NCBI GenBank assembly: GCA_964631605.1 | Contig: CAZVYG010000028.1 | Coordinates: forward strand, 1-50,461 | Reading direction: 5' to 3' | DNA length: 50,461 bases | Source of the DNA: JARKQH01 sp964631605 | GTDB lineage: Bacteria > Verrucomicrobiota > Verrucomicrobiia > Limisphaerales > UBA8199 | In this document: piece after piece, positions 1-8,656 of the stretch | How the letters are laid out: every line of letters begins with the position of its first letter | How positions within the stretch are numbered: the first letter of the stretch is position 1 | Notes under the pieces: generated by a model | The model's database searches: none | Told to the model about the DNA's origin: nothing | The model's input: only the letters and a program-made list of their open reading frames with translations | Translations under genes and position numbers: made by a program

Positions 1-33
1 GCCTTTGATTCAAAAACGGTCTGCGAAAAGCGT

Positions 34-1107
34 ATGAAAAAGATGCTGCTGGCGTGGGCGGGTCTGGCTGTGGCGGCGGCCGCGTGGGGACAAGGAACGG
101 TGGTGTTCAACAACCGGGTTGACGGGCAGGTGATATGCCATGTGTATTTAGGCACTTACATGGCGCTTTGGGGCAACTCGCCCACCGAGACCCCGCCCGG
201 CACGGTAAACTGGGCGGGTTTCGGGCTGGCCTCCGGCAGCGGATGCTCCGCCGCGTTGCTGGGCGCCCCGGGCGCCGATGCCCCTTATGAGAGCCTTGTT
301 CCGGCCGAGCCGGTCACCACGTTTCGAACCGGCAGCGGCGCCGGCTTCGTGGCCATGACCACCGCCACTTTGCCCACTGTCCCCAAGGACGCCCCGGTCG
401 CGACTGTCCAGATGGTTGCCTGGGAAAACAAACGCGGGACCTTCACCAACTGGGTCCAAGCGAAGGCGGCCTGGCAGGCCGGAATTCTCCGGGCGGGCAC
501 CTCGGCAAAGTTCAACGTGTATGCGGTCGGGGGAGATTTTAACGTCCCTCCGTGTCTGCTGGGCTTGCGCAGCTTCAACATCCCTGATCCCAGCATGCTG
601 CCGCCGCCTCAAATCCTGGTCCAACCGCAAAGCTGCGTGGCGGTCGCAGGACAAACAGTCAGTTTCGAGGTTGTCGCAGATTCGACGGTGTCGTTGGATT
701 ATATCTGGTACTTCAACCGCGGTCAAATACCCGGCGCCACGGGCAGCAGCCTCGTGTTGACCAACGTGCAGCCGGAACACCAAGGCGTTTACACGGTGTT
801 GGTTTGGAGTCAATCGGCAGGCTCAATTGTCGGCTCGACCGTGAGTCAGGACGCGTTCCTGCAAGTGATCTCCTCCCCTCCCACGTTGGACGTCGAGAAC
901 AGTTCCGGCGGTCTCGAACCGGACGGATTTCACTTTACGCTGCGGAGCGATCCCGGCCTGTTTTGCGGGCTGCAACGCAGCACCAATCTGGTCCACTGGG
1001 AGGAGTTTCTGACCGTGACGAACTTGGCGGGACAAATCCGGCTTAAAGACCCAAGTGCCCTCTCCGTTCCCGGCCAGTTTTACCGCGCGGTTGCGCGGCT
1101 GCCCTGA
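34..1107 (+). CDS. secreted protein with Ig-like domain
   Basis: The N-terminus (MKKMLLAWAGLAVAAAAWGQ) is a classical signal peptide with cleavage likely after WGQ, so the protein should be exported. Residues about 190-280 look like an immunoglobulin-like domain: hydrophobic strands, a central WYF Trp and a late HQGVYTV, the usual D/QxGxYxC position without the second Cys. The last 75 residues (FHFTLRSDPG, QRSTNLVHW, FYRAV) match a C-terminal beta domain common in secreted verrucomicrobial proteins. Residues 20-185 are unrecognised. It carries no catalytic motif, so a binding or surface role is only a guess. It converges on the GH97 gene; between them (1152-1164) lies a small GGGAA/TTCCC hairpin without a T-tract. 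Confidence 0.75.
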   Translation: MKKMLLAWAGLAVAAAAWGQGTVVFNNRVDGQVICHVYLGTYMALWGNSPTETPPGTVNWAGFGLASGSGCSAALLGAPGADAPYESLVPAEPVTTFRTGSGAGFVAMTTATLPTVPKDAPVATVQMVAWENKRGTFTNWVQAKAAWQAGILRAGTSAKFNVYAVGGDFNVPPCLLGLRSFNIPDPSMLPPPQILVQPQSCVAVAGQTVSFEVVADSTVSLDYIWYFNRGQIPGATGSSLVLTNVQPEHQGVYTVLVWSQSAGSIVGSTVSQDAFLQVISSPPTLDVENSSGGLEPDGFHFTLRSDPGLFCGLQRSTNLVHWEEFLTVTNLAGQIRLKDPSALSVPGQFYRAVARLP

Positions 1108-1181
1108 AGGGGAAAACGGAGCGGCGTCAACTCAGCGGACGCGAAGGAGGCGGGAACGCTTCCCAAGCGCGCGAGCAAAAC

Positions 1182-3173
1182 TCACCTCACCGGTTTCAGC
1201 GTTGCCACAAACCCGCCGTAGGGGAGCATTTTCATGGAGAATGACTGGCCGGCTTCAAGCCGGCGGGTCGTGCTGTCGAAACTCCGCGCGTCCGCGCCAT
1301 CGCCGATGCTGGCCAGTTCATAGGTTCCGGCCCGAAGCCAGGCGCCCGGTTGGATTTGTTCCTCGCGCGCCTGGCCTTGTCCGTTTACGCCCGCGAAATA
1401 CCAGGTATCCCCTTTGCGGCGGGCGAGAATGGCGAACTGCCCCGGATAACCGGCGACGAATCGAGTGTCGTCCCATGCCACCGGCACTTGCTTTAAGAAG
1501 TTCTTTGGCTCGGCCGGCAGGCCCAGGTAAGCCTCGGCTTTATCGGCGAAGTGGACCCAGCCGGACTCGAACAAAACCGCCAGCGCCAGCTCGTGGGCGG
1601 CGGTGGTGCGATGCGGGTAACGGTTGTCCGAGAACGCGGTGGGCGTGTAATCCATCGGCCCGACGGCGTTGCGGGTGAAGGGCGTGATGGTGTTTTGGCC
1701 GGGCGCCATCTCCGGATACCGGGGATCAAAGATGTAGCACTCCTCGCCGCGCACCGCTTCCATGGCCATCAGGTGCGGCCAGGTGCGTTCCCACCCCCGC
1801 GGCAGCGTGCACCCGTGGAAATTCACCATGATTTGATGTTCAGCCGCATCCCGCAGAATGTCATGGTAGAGTCCAATGACATTCTGTTTGTCACTCTGGA
1901 AGAAATCCACCTTGATGCCTTTGACCCCCCACTTCTTGAGCAACTCCAATTCGTGGCGGCGCACCGGCTTGTAGGTGAGGGTGTCGCGCGGCTTTTCGGT
2001 CACCACATTGTGCGGCCCGCCGGAATTGTACCACAACAACACACCAATCCCCTTCGAGGTCGCGTAGCGGATCACCTCGTGGATATTCCCGTTGTCCATG
2101 ATGTCCCAGTTCGCGTCCACGAGCACGTATTCCCAGCCCATCTCAGCCGCCAAATCCACAAACTGCTTCTGCTTGGCGCCGTCTTGGGGGCTGGGATTGT
2201 CCGACCACCAGCTCCACGCCACCCGGCCGGGCTTGATCCAGCCTGCGTCCTTCACCTGCGAGGGCGGGCAGACATCCTGCACCAGTGTGGATTCGACAAT
2301 CGTCCCGAGCGAGGCGCCGAGGACGATCACCCGCCAGGGCATCTCCCACGGAATGGACGAAACCGGCCGGACTGAACCTGTGCCATTCCCTTCCGCCGGA
2401 TCGGGCCATTCAACAAAGTACACTCCGTTGGTCGCGCGCGACGAAAGCCGCGTGGCACAGTAGTTGGTTCCCACGTCCGCCTCGGTGATCAGGCCCCAGC
2501 GCCCTTCCGGGGTCTGGAACAACGCGGGAAAAGACCAGCCCAGACCCAACGACGCGGGCGTATCGCTTGAAATGCCGTTTTCGTAATAGGTCTCGTAGGC
2601 CGGCGAGTAGGTGGTGGCCTTGTCGCTGGGCGCCAGCCACCACTTTGCCCCGGCGGGTACGGCAAAGCCCGTCCCCTCCCGCTCCATCTCCGCGGCGGCC
2701 CAGTCCCTGCTCCCCGCATCCGGCTGGCGCAGGCGATAGCGGAAGGCCACGCCGTCGTCGTACGCCCGCAAGTCCAGTTCGAGCGGCAGCCCGGCGGCGT
2801 TGCGGAAACCAAGCGTGAGCTGGTTGGCGCGGTTGCGGCACTGACGCCGCTTCCCATGCGGCATTTCATAAGCCTCCTCCAGCGGCCGCACGGGTTGCGC
2901 GGTATCAAATCGCAGGCCGGTCACGAACTGCTGTCCCCGCAAGGCCAGACCCAGCGGCGAATCCCCCACCACCGCGACGCGGCTGCCCACCGCGCCCTGT
3001 TCCACGCGATAAGACAACCCGTGGCCCACGGGATAGGGAGGCGCCGCCTCGCGCAACGCAAGCTGAACCGAGAGCTTGATTTGGCCATTGGGTGAAGTGA
3101 CCGACCATTCCTGCGCGCCAACTGCGACGCAGGCCAAAGTCGTTGCCGCGAGGAGACAAAACACTGTGTTCAT
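1182..3173 (-). CDS. glycoside hydrolase family 97 (alpha-glucosidase/alpha-galactosidase type)
   Basis: The 663-residue length and architecture fit GH97: a signal peptide (MNTVFCLLAATTLACVAVGA), an N-terminal beta-sandwich to about residue 270 beginning SVTSPNGQIKLSVQL, a (beta/alpha)8 catalytic barrel containing WSWWSDNPSP, YVLVDANWD, GIKVDFFQSD and MEAVRGEE, and a C-terminal beta domain. The Asp in KVDFF (D423) lies where retaining GH97 enzymes have their nucleophile, and the MEAVRGEE glutamates lie where the family has its calcium- and water-binding acids. The family releases glucose or galactose from alpha-linked glycans in the periplasm, but retaining or inverting mechanism and sugar specificity cannot be fixed from sequence alone. 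An AAGGA ribosome-binding site lies 7 nt before the ATG. The gene is divergent from the uxaE-uxaC operon. Confidence 0.88.
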   Translation of the reverse strand: MNTVFCLLAATTLACVAVGAQEWSVTSPNGQIKLSVQLALREAAPPYPVGHGLSYRVEQGAVGSRVAVVGDSPLGLALRGQQFVTGLRFDTAQPVRPLEEAYEMPHGKRRQCRNRANQLTLGFRNAAGLPLELDLRAYDDGVAFRYRLRQPDAGSRDWAAAEMEREGTGFAVPAGAKWWLAPSDKATTYSPAYETYYENGISSDTPASLGLGWSFPALFQTPEGRWGLITEADVGTNYCATRLSSRATNGVYFVEWPDPAEGNGTGSVRPVSSIPWEMPWRVIVLGASLGTIVESTLVQDVCPPSQVKDAGWIKPGRVAWSWWSDNPSPQDGAKQKQFVDLAAEMGWEYVLVDANWDIMDNGNIHEVIRYATSKGIGVLLWYNSGGPHNVVTEKPRDTLTYKPVRRHELELLKKWGVKGIKVDFFQSDKQNVIGLYHDILRDAAEHQIMVNFHGCTLPRGWERTWPHLMAMEAVRGEECYIFDPRYPEMAPGQNTITPFTRNAVGPMDYTPTAFSDNRYPHRTTAAHELALAVLFESGWVHFADKAEAYLGLPAEPKNFLKQVPVAWDDTRFVAGYPGQFAILARRKGDTWYFAGVNGQGQAREEQIQPGAWLRAGTYELASIGDGADARSFDSTTRRLEAGQSFSMKMLPYGGFVATLKPVR

Positions 3174-3489
3174 AAAGAATCCTTGCGGAGTGTTACCTCT
3201 TCCTCAGCGCGATTTCAACGCAATGTTGGGAATTTGCCGGCGCGCGGCGGCGCTTGCGCCGGTCCCTGGCTTGCCGGACCACGGCGCGAGGCAACCAAAC
3301 CCCACTCCGAGTCCCGCTGGGCGCAACGGGTGACAGTCCACCGCGGCCGCCCCCCGGCCTGTTTTTCAATATCGTTTTGTTTTTCGATTTCTGCTGCAAA
3401 GCTCGCCCGATGCGTTATATCTAGGGCCAAAACGAGTGGCGGCGCGCGCCGTCCGGAAGCGCCGCCGCAAGAGTTGAAAGGACCAGATT
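3174..3489. other. divergent intergenic region, GH97 / uxaE
   Basis: This 316-bp spacer holds no credible gene. Its right half (about 3360-3421) is clearly more AT-rich than the flanks and contains TATAT near 3416-3420, so it probably carries the promoter for uxaE-uxaC. No confident -35/-10 pair could be chosen. A GAAAGGA ribosome-binding site precedes the uxaE ATG by about 9 nt. Confidence 0.4.
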
Positions 3490-4755
3490 ATGGCGAGTTT
3501 GCTGAAGATAGAGAAATACTCGGTCGGGGTGGGCGACCGTTTTGCACACCAGGCCCGGGCGCAACTGCGAGCCTGTCAGATGGCGGTCGAGCAGGGAGTC
3601 GAGGTTGTCCCGGTGTGGAACAAATCCAATCGCGAGCATTTGATCATCGGCTCGGAGCCGGCCAGCACGCGCGCAGCCGCCGCGGCGGCGGTTCAGGCTT
3701 TGGGGTGGACCCGGCCGTACCATGTGGATGCCGACCATATCCGGCTGGAGACGGTGGACCGGTTCCTGCCGCATTCGGATTTTTACACCATTGATGTGGC
3801 GGATTGGATTGGGAAGCCGGCGCCGGCCGACGCGCTGCGCGGGTTTGTCTCGCGCCATCCGGAACTGGCCGGCGAGATCTCCATTCCCGGCATTGACCGG
3901 CCCTTCCGGTGCTCCGCCGCCGACGTGGAACGGATTGCCGCCAAGTATCTGTTGGCTGTTCAGGAGGCGGGCAAAATCTATCGTCATATCATCCAGGCCA
4001 AGGGCGAGGGCGCCTTCATCACCGAGGTTTCGATGGACGAGACCGACAGTCCGCAAACGCCGCCCGAATTGCTGATCATTCTGGCCGCGCTGGCGGACGA
4101 GCAAATCCCGCTGCAGACCATCGCGCCGAAGTTCACCGGCCGCTTCAACAAGGGGGTGGATTACGTGGGCGACCTGGCGCAGTTCGAGAAGGAGTTCAGC
4201 GACGACCTGGCGGTTATCGCGTTTGCCGTGCGCCGCTACGGCCTGCCCGACACGCTCAAGCTTAGTGTGCATTCCGGCAGCGACAAATTCTCGCTGTATG
4301 GGCCCATCCGCCGCGCCCTGGCCCGGTTCGGCGCCGGCTTGCACATCAAGACGGCGGGCACCACGTGGCTGGAGGAAGTCATCGGGCTGGCCGAAGCGGG
4401 CGGAGACGGCCTGGAGCTGGCCAAGGAGATTTATGCCGGCGCACTGGAGCACGTCGAGGAATTGTGCGCCCCCTACGCGACCGTGATTGATATTGACCCG
4501 AAAAAACTGCCCTCCGCCCGGACGGTCAGCGGCTGGACCTCGGCGCAGTTTGTTTCCGCGCTCCGTCACAATCCGCGAGACCCGGCCTACAACCCCCATT
4601 TGCGCCAGTTGCTGCATGTGGGCTATAAAATCGCCGCCAAGATGGGCACCCGCTACCTGGATGCGCTCAAACGCCATGAGGCGGTCGTGGCCCGGAACGT
4701 GACGGAGAATCTCTACGAGCGGCACCTCAGACCGCTGTTCCTGGGCCGCGCCTGA
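3490..4755 (+). CDS. uxaE: tagaturonate/fructuronate epimerase (UxaE family)
   Basis: The sequence resembles the UxaE family, which interconverts D-tagaturonate and D-fructuronate in hexuronate catabolism, linking the galacturonate and glucuronate branches. Recognisable stretches are the N-terminal KIEKYSVGVGDRF, HVDADHIRLETVDRFLPHSDFYTIDVADWIG with its acidic and His residues suited to a metal site, APKFTGRFNKGVDYVGD, and SVHSGSDKFSLYGPI. At 421 residues it is slightly short for the family but complete at both ends. The start is supported by GAAAGGA about 9 nt upstream. Only 38 bp separate it from uxaC, and this pairing in one operon strongly supports the assignment. No signal peptide is present, so it should be cytoplasmic. 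Confidence 0.8.
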   Translation: MASLLKIEKYSVGVGDRFAHQARAQLRACQMAVEQGVEVVPVWNKSNREHLIIGSEPASTRAAAAAAVQALGWTRPYHVDADHIRLETVDRFLPHSDFYTIDVADWIGKPAPADALRGFVSRHPELAGEISIPGIDRPFRCSAADVERIAAKYLLAVQEAGKIYRHIIQAKGEGAFITEVSMDETDSPQTPPELLIILAALADEQIPLQTIAPKFTGRFNKGVDYVGDLAQFEKEFSDDLAVIAFAVRRYGLPDTLKLSVHSGSDKFSLYGPIRRALARFGAGLHIKTAGTTWLEEVIGLAEAGGDGLELAKEIYAGALEHVEELCAPYATVIDIDPKKLPSARTVSGWTSAQFVSALRHNPRDPAYNPHLRQLLHVGYKIAAKMGTRYLDALKRHEAVVARNVTENLYERHLRPLFLGRA

Positions 4756-4793
4756 AACCCGTCCTGACTCGCAAACCACAGATCCAAATCCCT

Positions 4794-6206
4794 ATGAAAT
4801 TCATCCACGAAGATTTCCTCCTTCAAACTCGAAAAGCCCGGCGGCTGTATCATGAATATGCGGAGGATCAGCCGATTTTCGATTACCACTGCCATTTGCC
4901 ACCCAAAGACCTGGCGGAAAACCGGCGGTTCAACAACCTTTTTGAAATCTGGCTGGAAGGCGACCACTACAAGTGGCGGGCCATGCGGTCCAATGGCGTG
5001 GCCGAGCGGTTTTGCACCGGGTCAGCCACGCCCTGGGAGAAATTCCAGGCCTGGGCGGCCACGGTGCCGCACACGCTGCGCAATCCCCTTTACCACTGGA
5101 CCCACCTTGAGTTGAAACGCTACTTCGGCATCAACGAACTGTTGAACGAACACAACGCCGCGCGCATCTGGAAGAAAGCCAACGCCCTCCTTGCGGGCGG
5201 AGACCTCACCGCGCAGGGCATTTGCCGCAAATTCAAGGTGACTCATGTCTGCACCACGGACGATCCGGTGGACGATCTCAACTATCACCGCAAGCTGGCC
5301 GCCGCGGCTTTCAAAACGCAGGTGCTGCCGGCGTTTCGGCCCGACAAGGCGCTGACGGTGAACCAGCCCAAGGCCTTCGGCGCCTGGCTCAAGGCGCTCG
5401 AGGCTGCGGCCAACAAGGACATCCGAAACCTCGAGGCCTTCCTCGCGGCGCTGAAGGCGCGACACGACTTTTTCCACGCGCACGGCTGCCGCCTGTCGGA
5501 TCACGGCCTGATCCATTGCTACGCCGACTTCCCCACTGACAAGGCCGCCGCGGCCATCTTTGCCAAGGCGCGCCAGGGCAAGGCCGTCTCCCCGGCCGAA
5601 CACGCGCAGTTCGCCAGTTACATGATGCTGTTCTTCGGCCGCCTCGATGCGGAAAAGGGGTGGGTGAAGCAGCTTCACCTGGGGGCGCTGCGCAACAACA
5701 ACTCGCGCTTGCTGGCCGCGCTGGGACCGGACACTGGATTTGATTCGATTGGGGATTTTCCCCAGGCGGTGGCCTTGTCCGCCTACTTGAACCGCCTCGA
5801 CCAGGAAAACGCGCTGCCCAAGACCATCCTGTACAACCTGAACCCGGCGGATAATTACGTGTTCGCGACAATGCTGGGCAATTTCCAGGACGGCACCATT
5901 CCGGGCAAAATCCAGCTCGGTTCAGGCTGGTGGTTCCTGGACCAAAAGGAAGGCATGGAATGGCAGATGAACGCCCTCTCCAATCTCGGGTTGCTGTCGC
6001 GGTTTGTGGGGATGATCACCGATTCCCGCTCGTTTATGTCCTACCCGCGCCACGAGTATTTCCGGCGCACGCTTTGCAACCTGATCGGCCAGGACATCGA
6101 GAACGGCCTGATCCCGGACGACGAAGCCCTCGTCGGCCCGATGATCCGCAATATCTGCTACGAGAACGCCCGCCAGTATCTGAATTTCCCGCCGCGCGGG
6201 AAATAG
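4794..6206 (+). CDS. uxaC: uronate isomerase
   Basis: This 470-residue protein is the expected length for uronate (glucuronate) isomerase of the amidohydrolase superfamily, which converts D-glucuronate to D-fructuronate and D-galacturonate to D-tagaturonate. The N-terminal block FDYHCHLPPKDLAENRRF carries the HxH metal-binding pair. The family blocks EIWLEGDHYKWRAMRSNG, VCTTDDPVDDL, QLHLGALRNNN and ITDSRSFMSYPRHEYFRR follow in the usual order. It is the second gene of the operon after uxaE. Together they would bring both hexuronates to fructuronate for a downstream reductase that is not in this window. No clear Shine-Dalgarno precedes the ATG, so it may depend on translation of uxaE. Confidence 0.95.
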   Translation: MKFIHEDFLLQTRKARRLYHEYAEDQPIFDYHCHLPPKDLAENRRFNNLFEIWLEGDHYKWRAMRSNGVAERFCTGSATPWEKFQAWAATVPHTLRNPLYHWTHLELKRYFGINELLNEHNAARIWKKANALLAGGDLTAQGICRKFKVTHVCTTDDPVDDLNYHRKLAAAAFKTQVLPAFRPDKALTVNQPKAFGAWLKALEAAANKDIRNLEAFLAALKARHDFFHAHGCRLSDHGLIHCYADFPTDKAAAAIFAKARQGKAVSPAEHAQFASYMMLFFGRLDAEKGWVKQLHLGALRNNNSRLLAALGPDTGFDSIGDFPQAVALSAYLNRLDQENALPKTILYNLNPADNYVFATMLGNFQDGTIPGKIQLGSGWWFLDQKEGMEWQMNALSNLGLLSRFVGMITDSRSFMSYPRHEYFRRTLCNLIGQDIENGLIPDDEALVGPMIRNICYENARQYLNFPPRGK

Positions 6207-6306
6207 GCGGCCCGGCAGATCTCTTGCCGCGGTGGCCGCGAGACCTCGCGCGCGGGCGGGTCTAAGCATTCAGCCTGGCTGACATCTGGAGCGGCAGGCG
6301 GGGAGG

Positions 6307-8349
6307 CTATGCCGTCTTGACAGTGATGGCGGGTGACAGCGGCAGGTGAATCCGCACCAGGCCGCTTTGTCCGGCGGCGGAGGGCACGATCTCGAGCCGG
6401 CCCCGATGGGTTTCCAGGATGCGGCGGCAGACGGTCAGGCCCAGCCCCAAACCCACGTTGCGCTGGGTGAAGAAGGGCCGGTCCGCCTGGCTGGCCGCCT
6501 CGGGCGTGAAGCCGGGGCCGTTATCCTGGATTTCGATCTGGACGGCGGGCAGCCCATGGCCGTTGGCCTCGGCTTTCAGATGAACCGTCACCTTGGGTTC
6601 GGCGGGATTGGCTTGCAGGGCGTTGAGCATGACTTCCGTCAGCGCCTGCTTCAGCGCGGCGCGATCGCCGGTGAGGGTGACCGTTCCGGCGTTGCTGTCA
6701 CAGCGAAGCTGGGAAGCCTTGGCAGGCTGGAATTTGCAGGCATCCTGGTAAGCCTCCTCGAGGAGGGGCGCCAGCGGGAAGGAATCCTCGGTGGCAAGGG
6801 AGTCCCGGGCCAGGAAACGCATTTGGTTGATCAGCCGGTTAACGCGCTTCACACCTTCGGCCAGGGCGTTGTCGAGCGTCAGCCGGAAGTCCGGGTCACG
6901 CCAGCGGTCGGCCAGGAGCTGTTGGTGAGCGGAGAGCGGAACCATGGCGTTGCCGATCTCGTGCGTGAGGCGGTCGGCCATGGCTTTGACCAGCCGCAGG
7001 TTGGCGGCTTCGACCTCGAGGCGGCGCAACTGCTCGCTCTGGGACAAGTCCTCCATCATGAGCAAAGCGGACCCCGGCAGTCCCGTTGCATCCCGTTGGA
7101 ACGGCACCACGCTTACATTAAAGGCTGTTCCCGGCGCGTCCTCGGGCTCATAACGGATGCTGGTGACGGCGCAGCCGGTCTTGAGGACCTGATAGACCTT
7201 GGAGCCAAGAGTCTGGGGCAGGTCGGTGAATTCGAGCTCCGCGCCGCGGCGGTCGCCCCGCAGCAGCGTCCGGCGCGCGGTTTTGTTGGCGTGCAGGACG
7301 GTGAGGTCGCGGCTGACGACCACGCAGGCGCTGCTCAGCTCGCGCAGGATGTCCGCCAGCAGTTGATGGTTGCCGGCCAGTTGGTCGTGGAGCCAGATAT
7401 TCCGAATCGCGAGACCCAACTGTTCAAGCAGGTGGAAAATCAGCTCCAGCTCCGAGTTGACCAACGGCTCGCCGGTCACCCGCCCGTCAAACACCGCCAC
7501 GCCGATGACCGTCTCGCGGTCCAGGACCGGCACGGCGACCTGCACGCCGAGCAGCTCAAATTCCTTCTGCGCTTCGATATCGTGGCGCGCTTCCTCGGTG
7601 GTGCGCCGCAGAATGCGGCCGGTTCGGGATACCCGGCCGCCGATGCCCGAGTCCAGGTTCAGTTCGAAATGCTGCAACAGTCCCGAGGCAATCCCAACCG
7701 CTGACGCCGCCCGCAGCCGGCGGTTTTCGGGCGCCGCGCCGGTCCCGAAGGCGGCCTGCGCCGGGCGCAGGAAGATGGCCGCCCGGTTGACGCTGAGGAT
7801 TTCCCGCAATTGCAGCAGGAACTGCTTCAACATGCCTTCGGCATTGAGCGAATGAGTGAGGATGGCCGAAAAATTGCGCAGCACGGCCAGGGTCTGCGGC
7901 GCGCCGGCGGAGGGAACGCCTGAAGCCTCGGCTGCGGCCGGGGCGGCCGGGACCGGCGGGGGCGGGGCGGGGGCCGTTGGGGCGCCGGCGGGGGACTGCC
8001 ACAACCGTTCCAAGAGAGCCGTAAGCATGCGGGGCCGGACCGGCTTGGCCAACACATGGTTCACGCCCTGCAGATAAGCTTCCTCCTCCCAATCCCAGTT
8101 TTTGGCGCCGGAGAAGAGGATGACGGGAATGTTGGGGGCGTGGCGGCGGATTTTTTCCACGAACCAGATTCCCTGCACGCCCAGGGGGTCGAGGTCCAAA
8201 ATACAGGCGTCGGCCATGCCGTGCACCAGCAGCGGCTCGGCTTCCTCGGCCGAGATCCGGTGCAGAATCCGGTAGTGTTCGCGGCTCAACGCTGCCCGGA
8301 TCGCCTCGGGCAACTCCGGGTGATTGGCGAGCACCAACAACGTTTTCAT
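6307..8349 (-). CDS. sensor histidine kinase with degenerate receiver, GAF and PAS-like regions (NtrB-like core)
   Basis: I chose the ATG at 8349 (MKTLLVLANHPE), because the domain begins there; an open frame continues up to 8511 but encodes unconvincing sequence. Domains are: a receiver-like fold at residues 1-120 with ILDLD and KP near its end; a Pro/Ala linker; a GAF-like region about 160-310; a PAS-like region about 320-440; and a kinase core with H-box RLTHEIGN (His463), N-box EVMLNALQANP and G-boxes DNGPGF and GLGLGLTVCRRI. The receiver lacks the usual pair of acidic residues after strand 1 (it reads LANHPE), so it may not be phosphorylated normally. No membrane segment is seen, so it is a soluble kinase. 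No partner regulator is adjacent. Confidence 0.85.
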   Translation of the reverse strand: MKTLLVLANHPELPEAIRAALSREHYRILHRISAEEAEPLLVHGMADACILDLDPLGVQGIWFVEKIRRHAPNIPVILFSGAKNWDWEEEAYLQGVNHVLAKPVRPRMLTALLERLWQSPAGAPTAPAPPPPVPAAPAAAEASGVPSAGAPQTLAVLRNFSAILTHSLNAEGMLKQFLLQLREILSVNRAAIFLRPAQAAFGTGAAPENRRLRAASAVGIASGLLQHFELNLDSGIGGRVSRTGRILRRTTEEARHDIEAQKEFELLGVQVAVPVLDRETVIGVAVFDGRVTGEPLVNSELELIFHLLEQLGLAIRNIWLHDQLAGNHQLLADILRELSSACVVVSRDLTVLHANKTARRTLLRGDRRGAELEFTDLPQTLGSKVYQVLKTGCAVTSIRYEPEDAPGTAFNVSVVPFQRDATGLPGSALLMMEDLSQSEQLRRLEVEAANLRLVKAMADRLTHEIGNAMVPLSAHQQLLADRWRDPDFRLTLDNALAEGVKRVNRLINQMRFLARDSLATEDSFPLAPLLEEAYQDACKFQPAKASQLRCDSNAGTVTLTGDRAALKQALTEVMLNALQANPAEPKVTVHLKAEANGHGLPAVQIEIQDNGPGFTPEAASQADRPFFTQRNVGLGLGLTVCRRILETHRGRLEIVPSAAGQSGLVRIHLPLSPAITVKTA

Positions 8350-8656
8350 GTTACACTCAGTCGCGGGGTGCCTGGCACTTGCCGCCGCTTCCGCCCTCAG
8401 TCTCCGGTCGCGAGCCTCGCGATTCGGGCGTCCAAATACAGGCCACCGTCCGATGATCGGCTGACGGGAAAAATCACTGCTGCCGGGCGCTGTCAACGCT
8501 GCCTCATTCACTCACAGCTTGCTGCTCCGGTCAATCCAATCTTCAGTAAAGCAAATAACAATTTTTCACTCCCAACACAACTCGGGTGATTACTGACGCG
8601 CGCACGGGTAAAATGCGGATAGGGGGGCGTCCTGGAACGAAACGGAAGCCTACCGT
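8350..8656. other. intergenic region between ETF-QO gene and kinase
   Basis: This 307-bp stretch lies upstream of the kinase and downstream of the ETF-QO gene, both minus strand. The left part could encode an N-terminal extension of the kinase with no recognisable domain. Around 8535-8580 it is AT-rich relative to its surroundings and is the likeliest place for the kinase promoter, though no convincing -35/-10 pair was found. No RNA gene was seen. Confidence 0.35.

Noticed and set aside
3421..4779. Long open frame antisense to uxaE
   Set aside because: It is a shadow of the epimerase gene and encodes low-information Arg/Gln/Gly-rich sequence.
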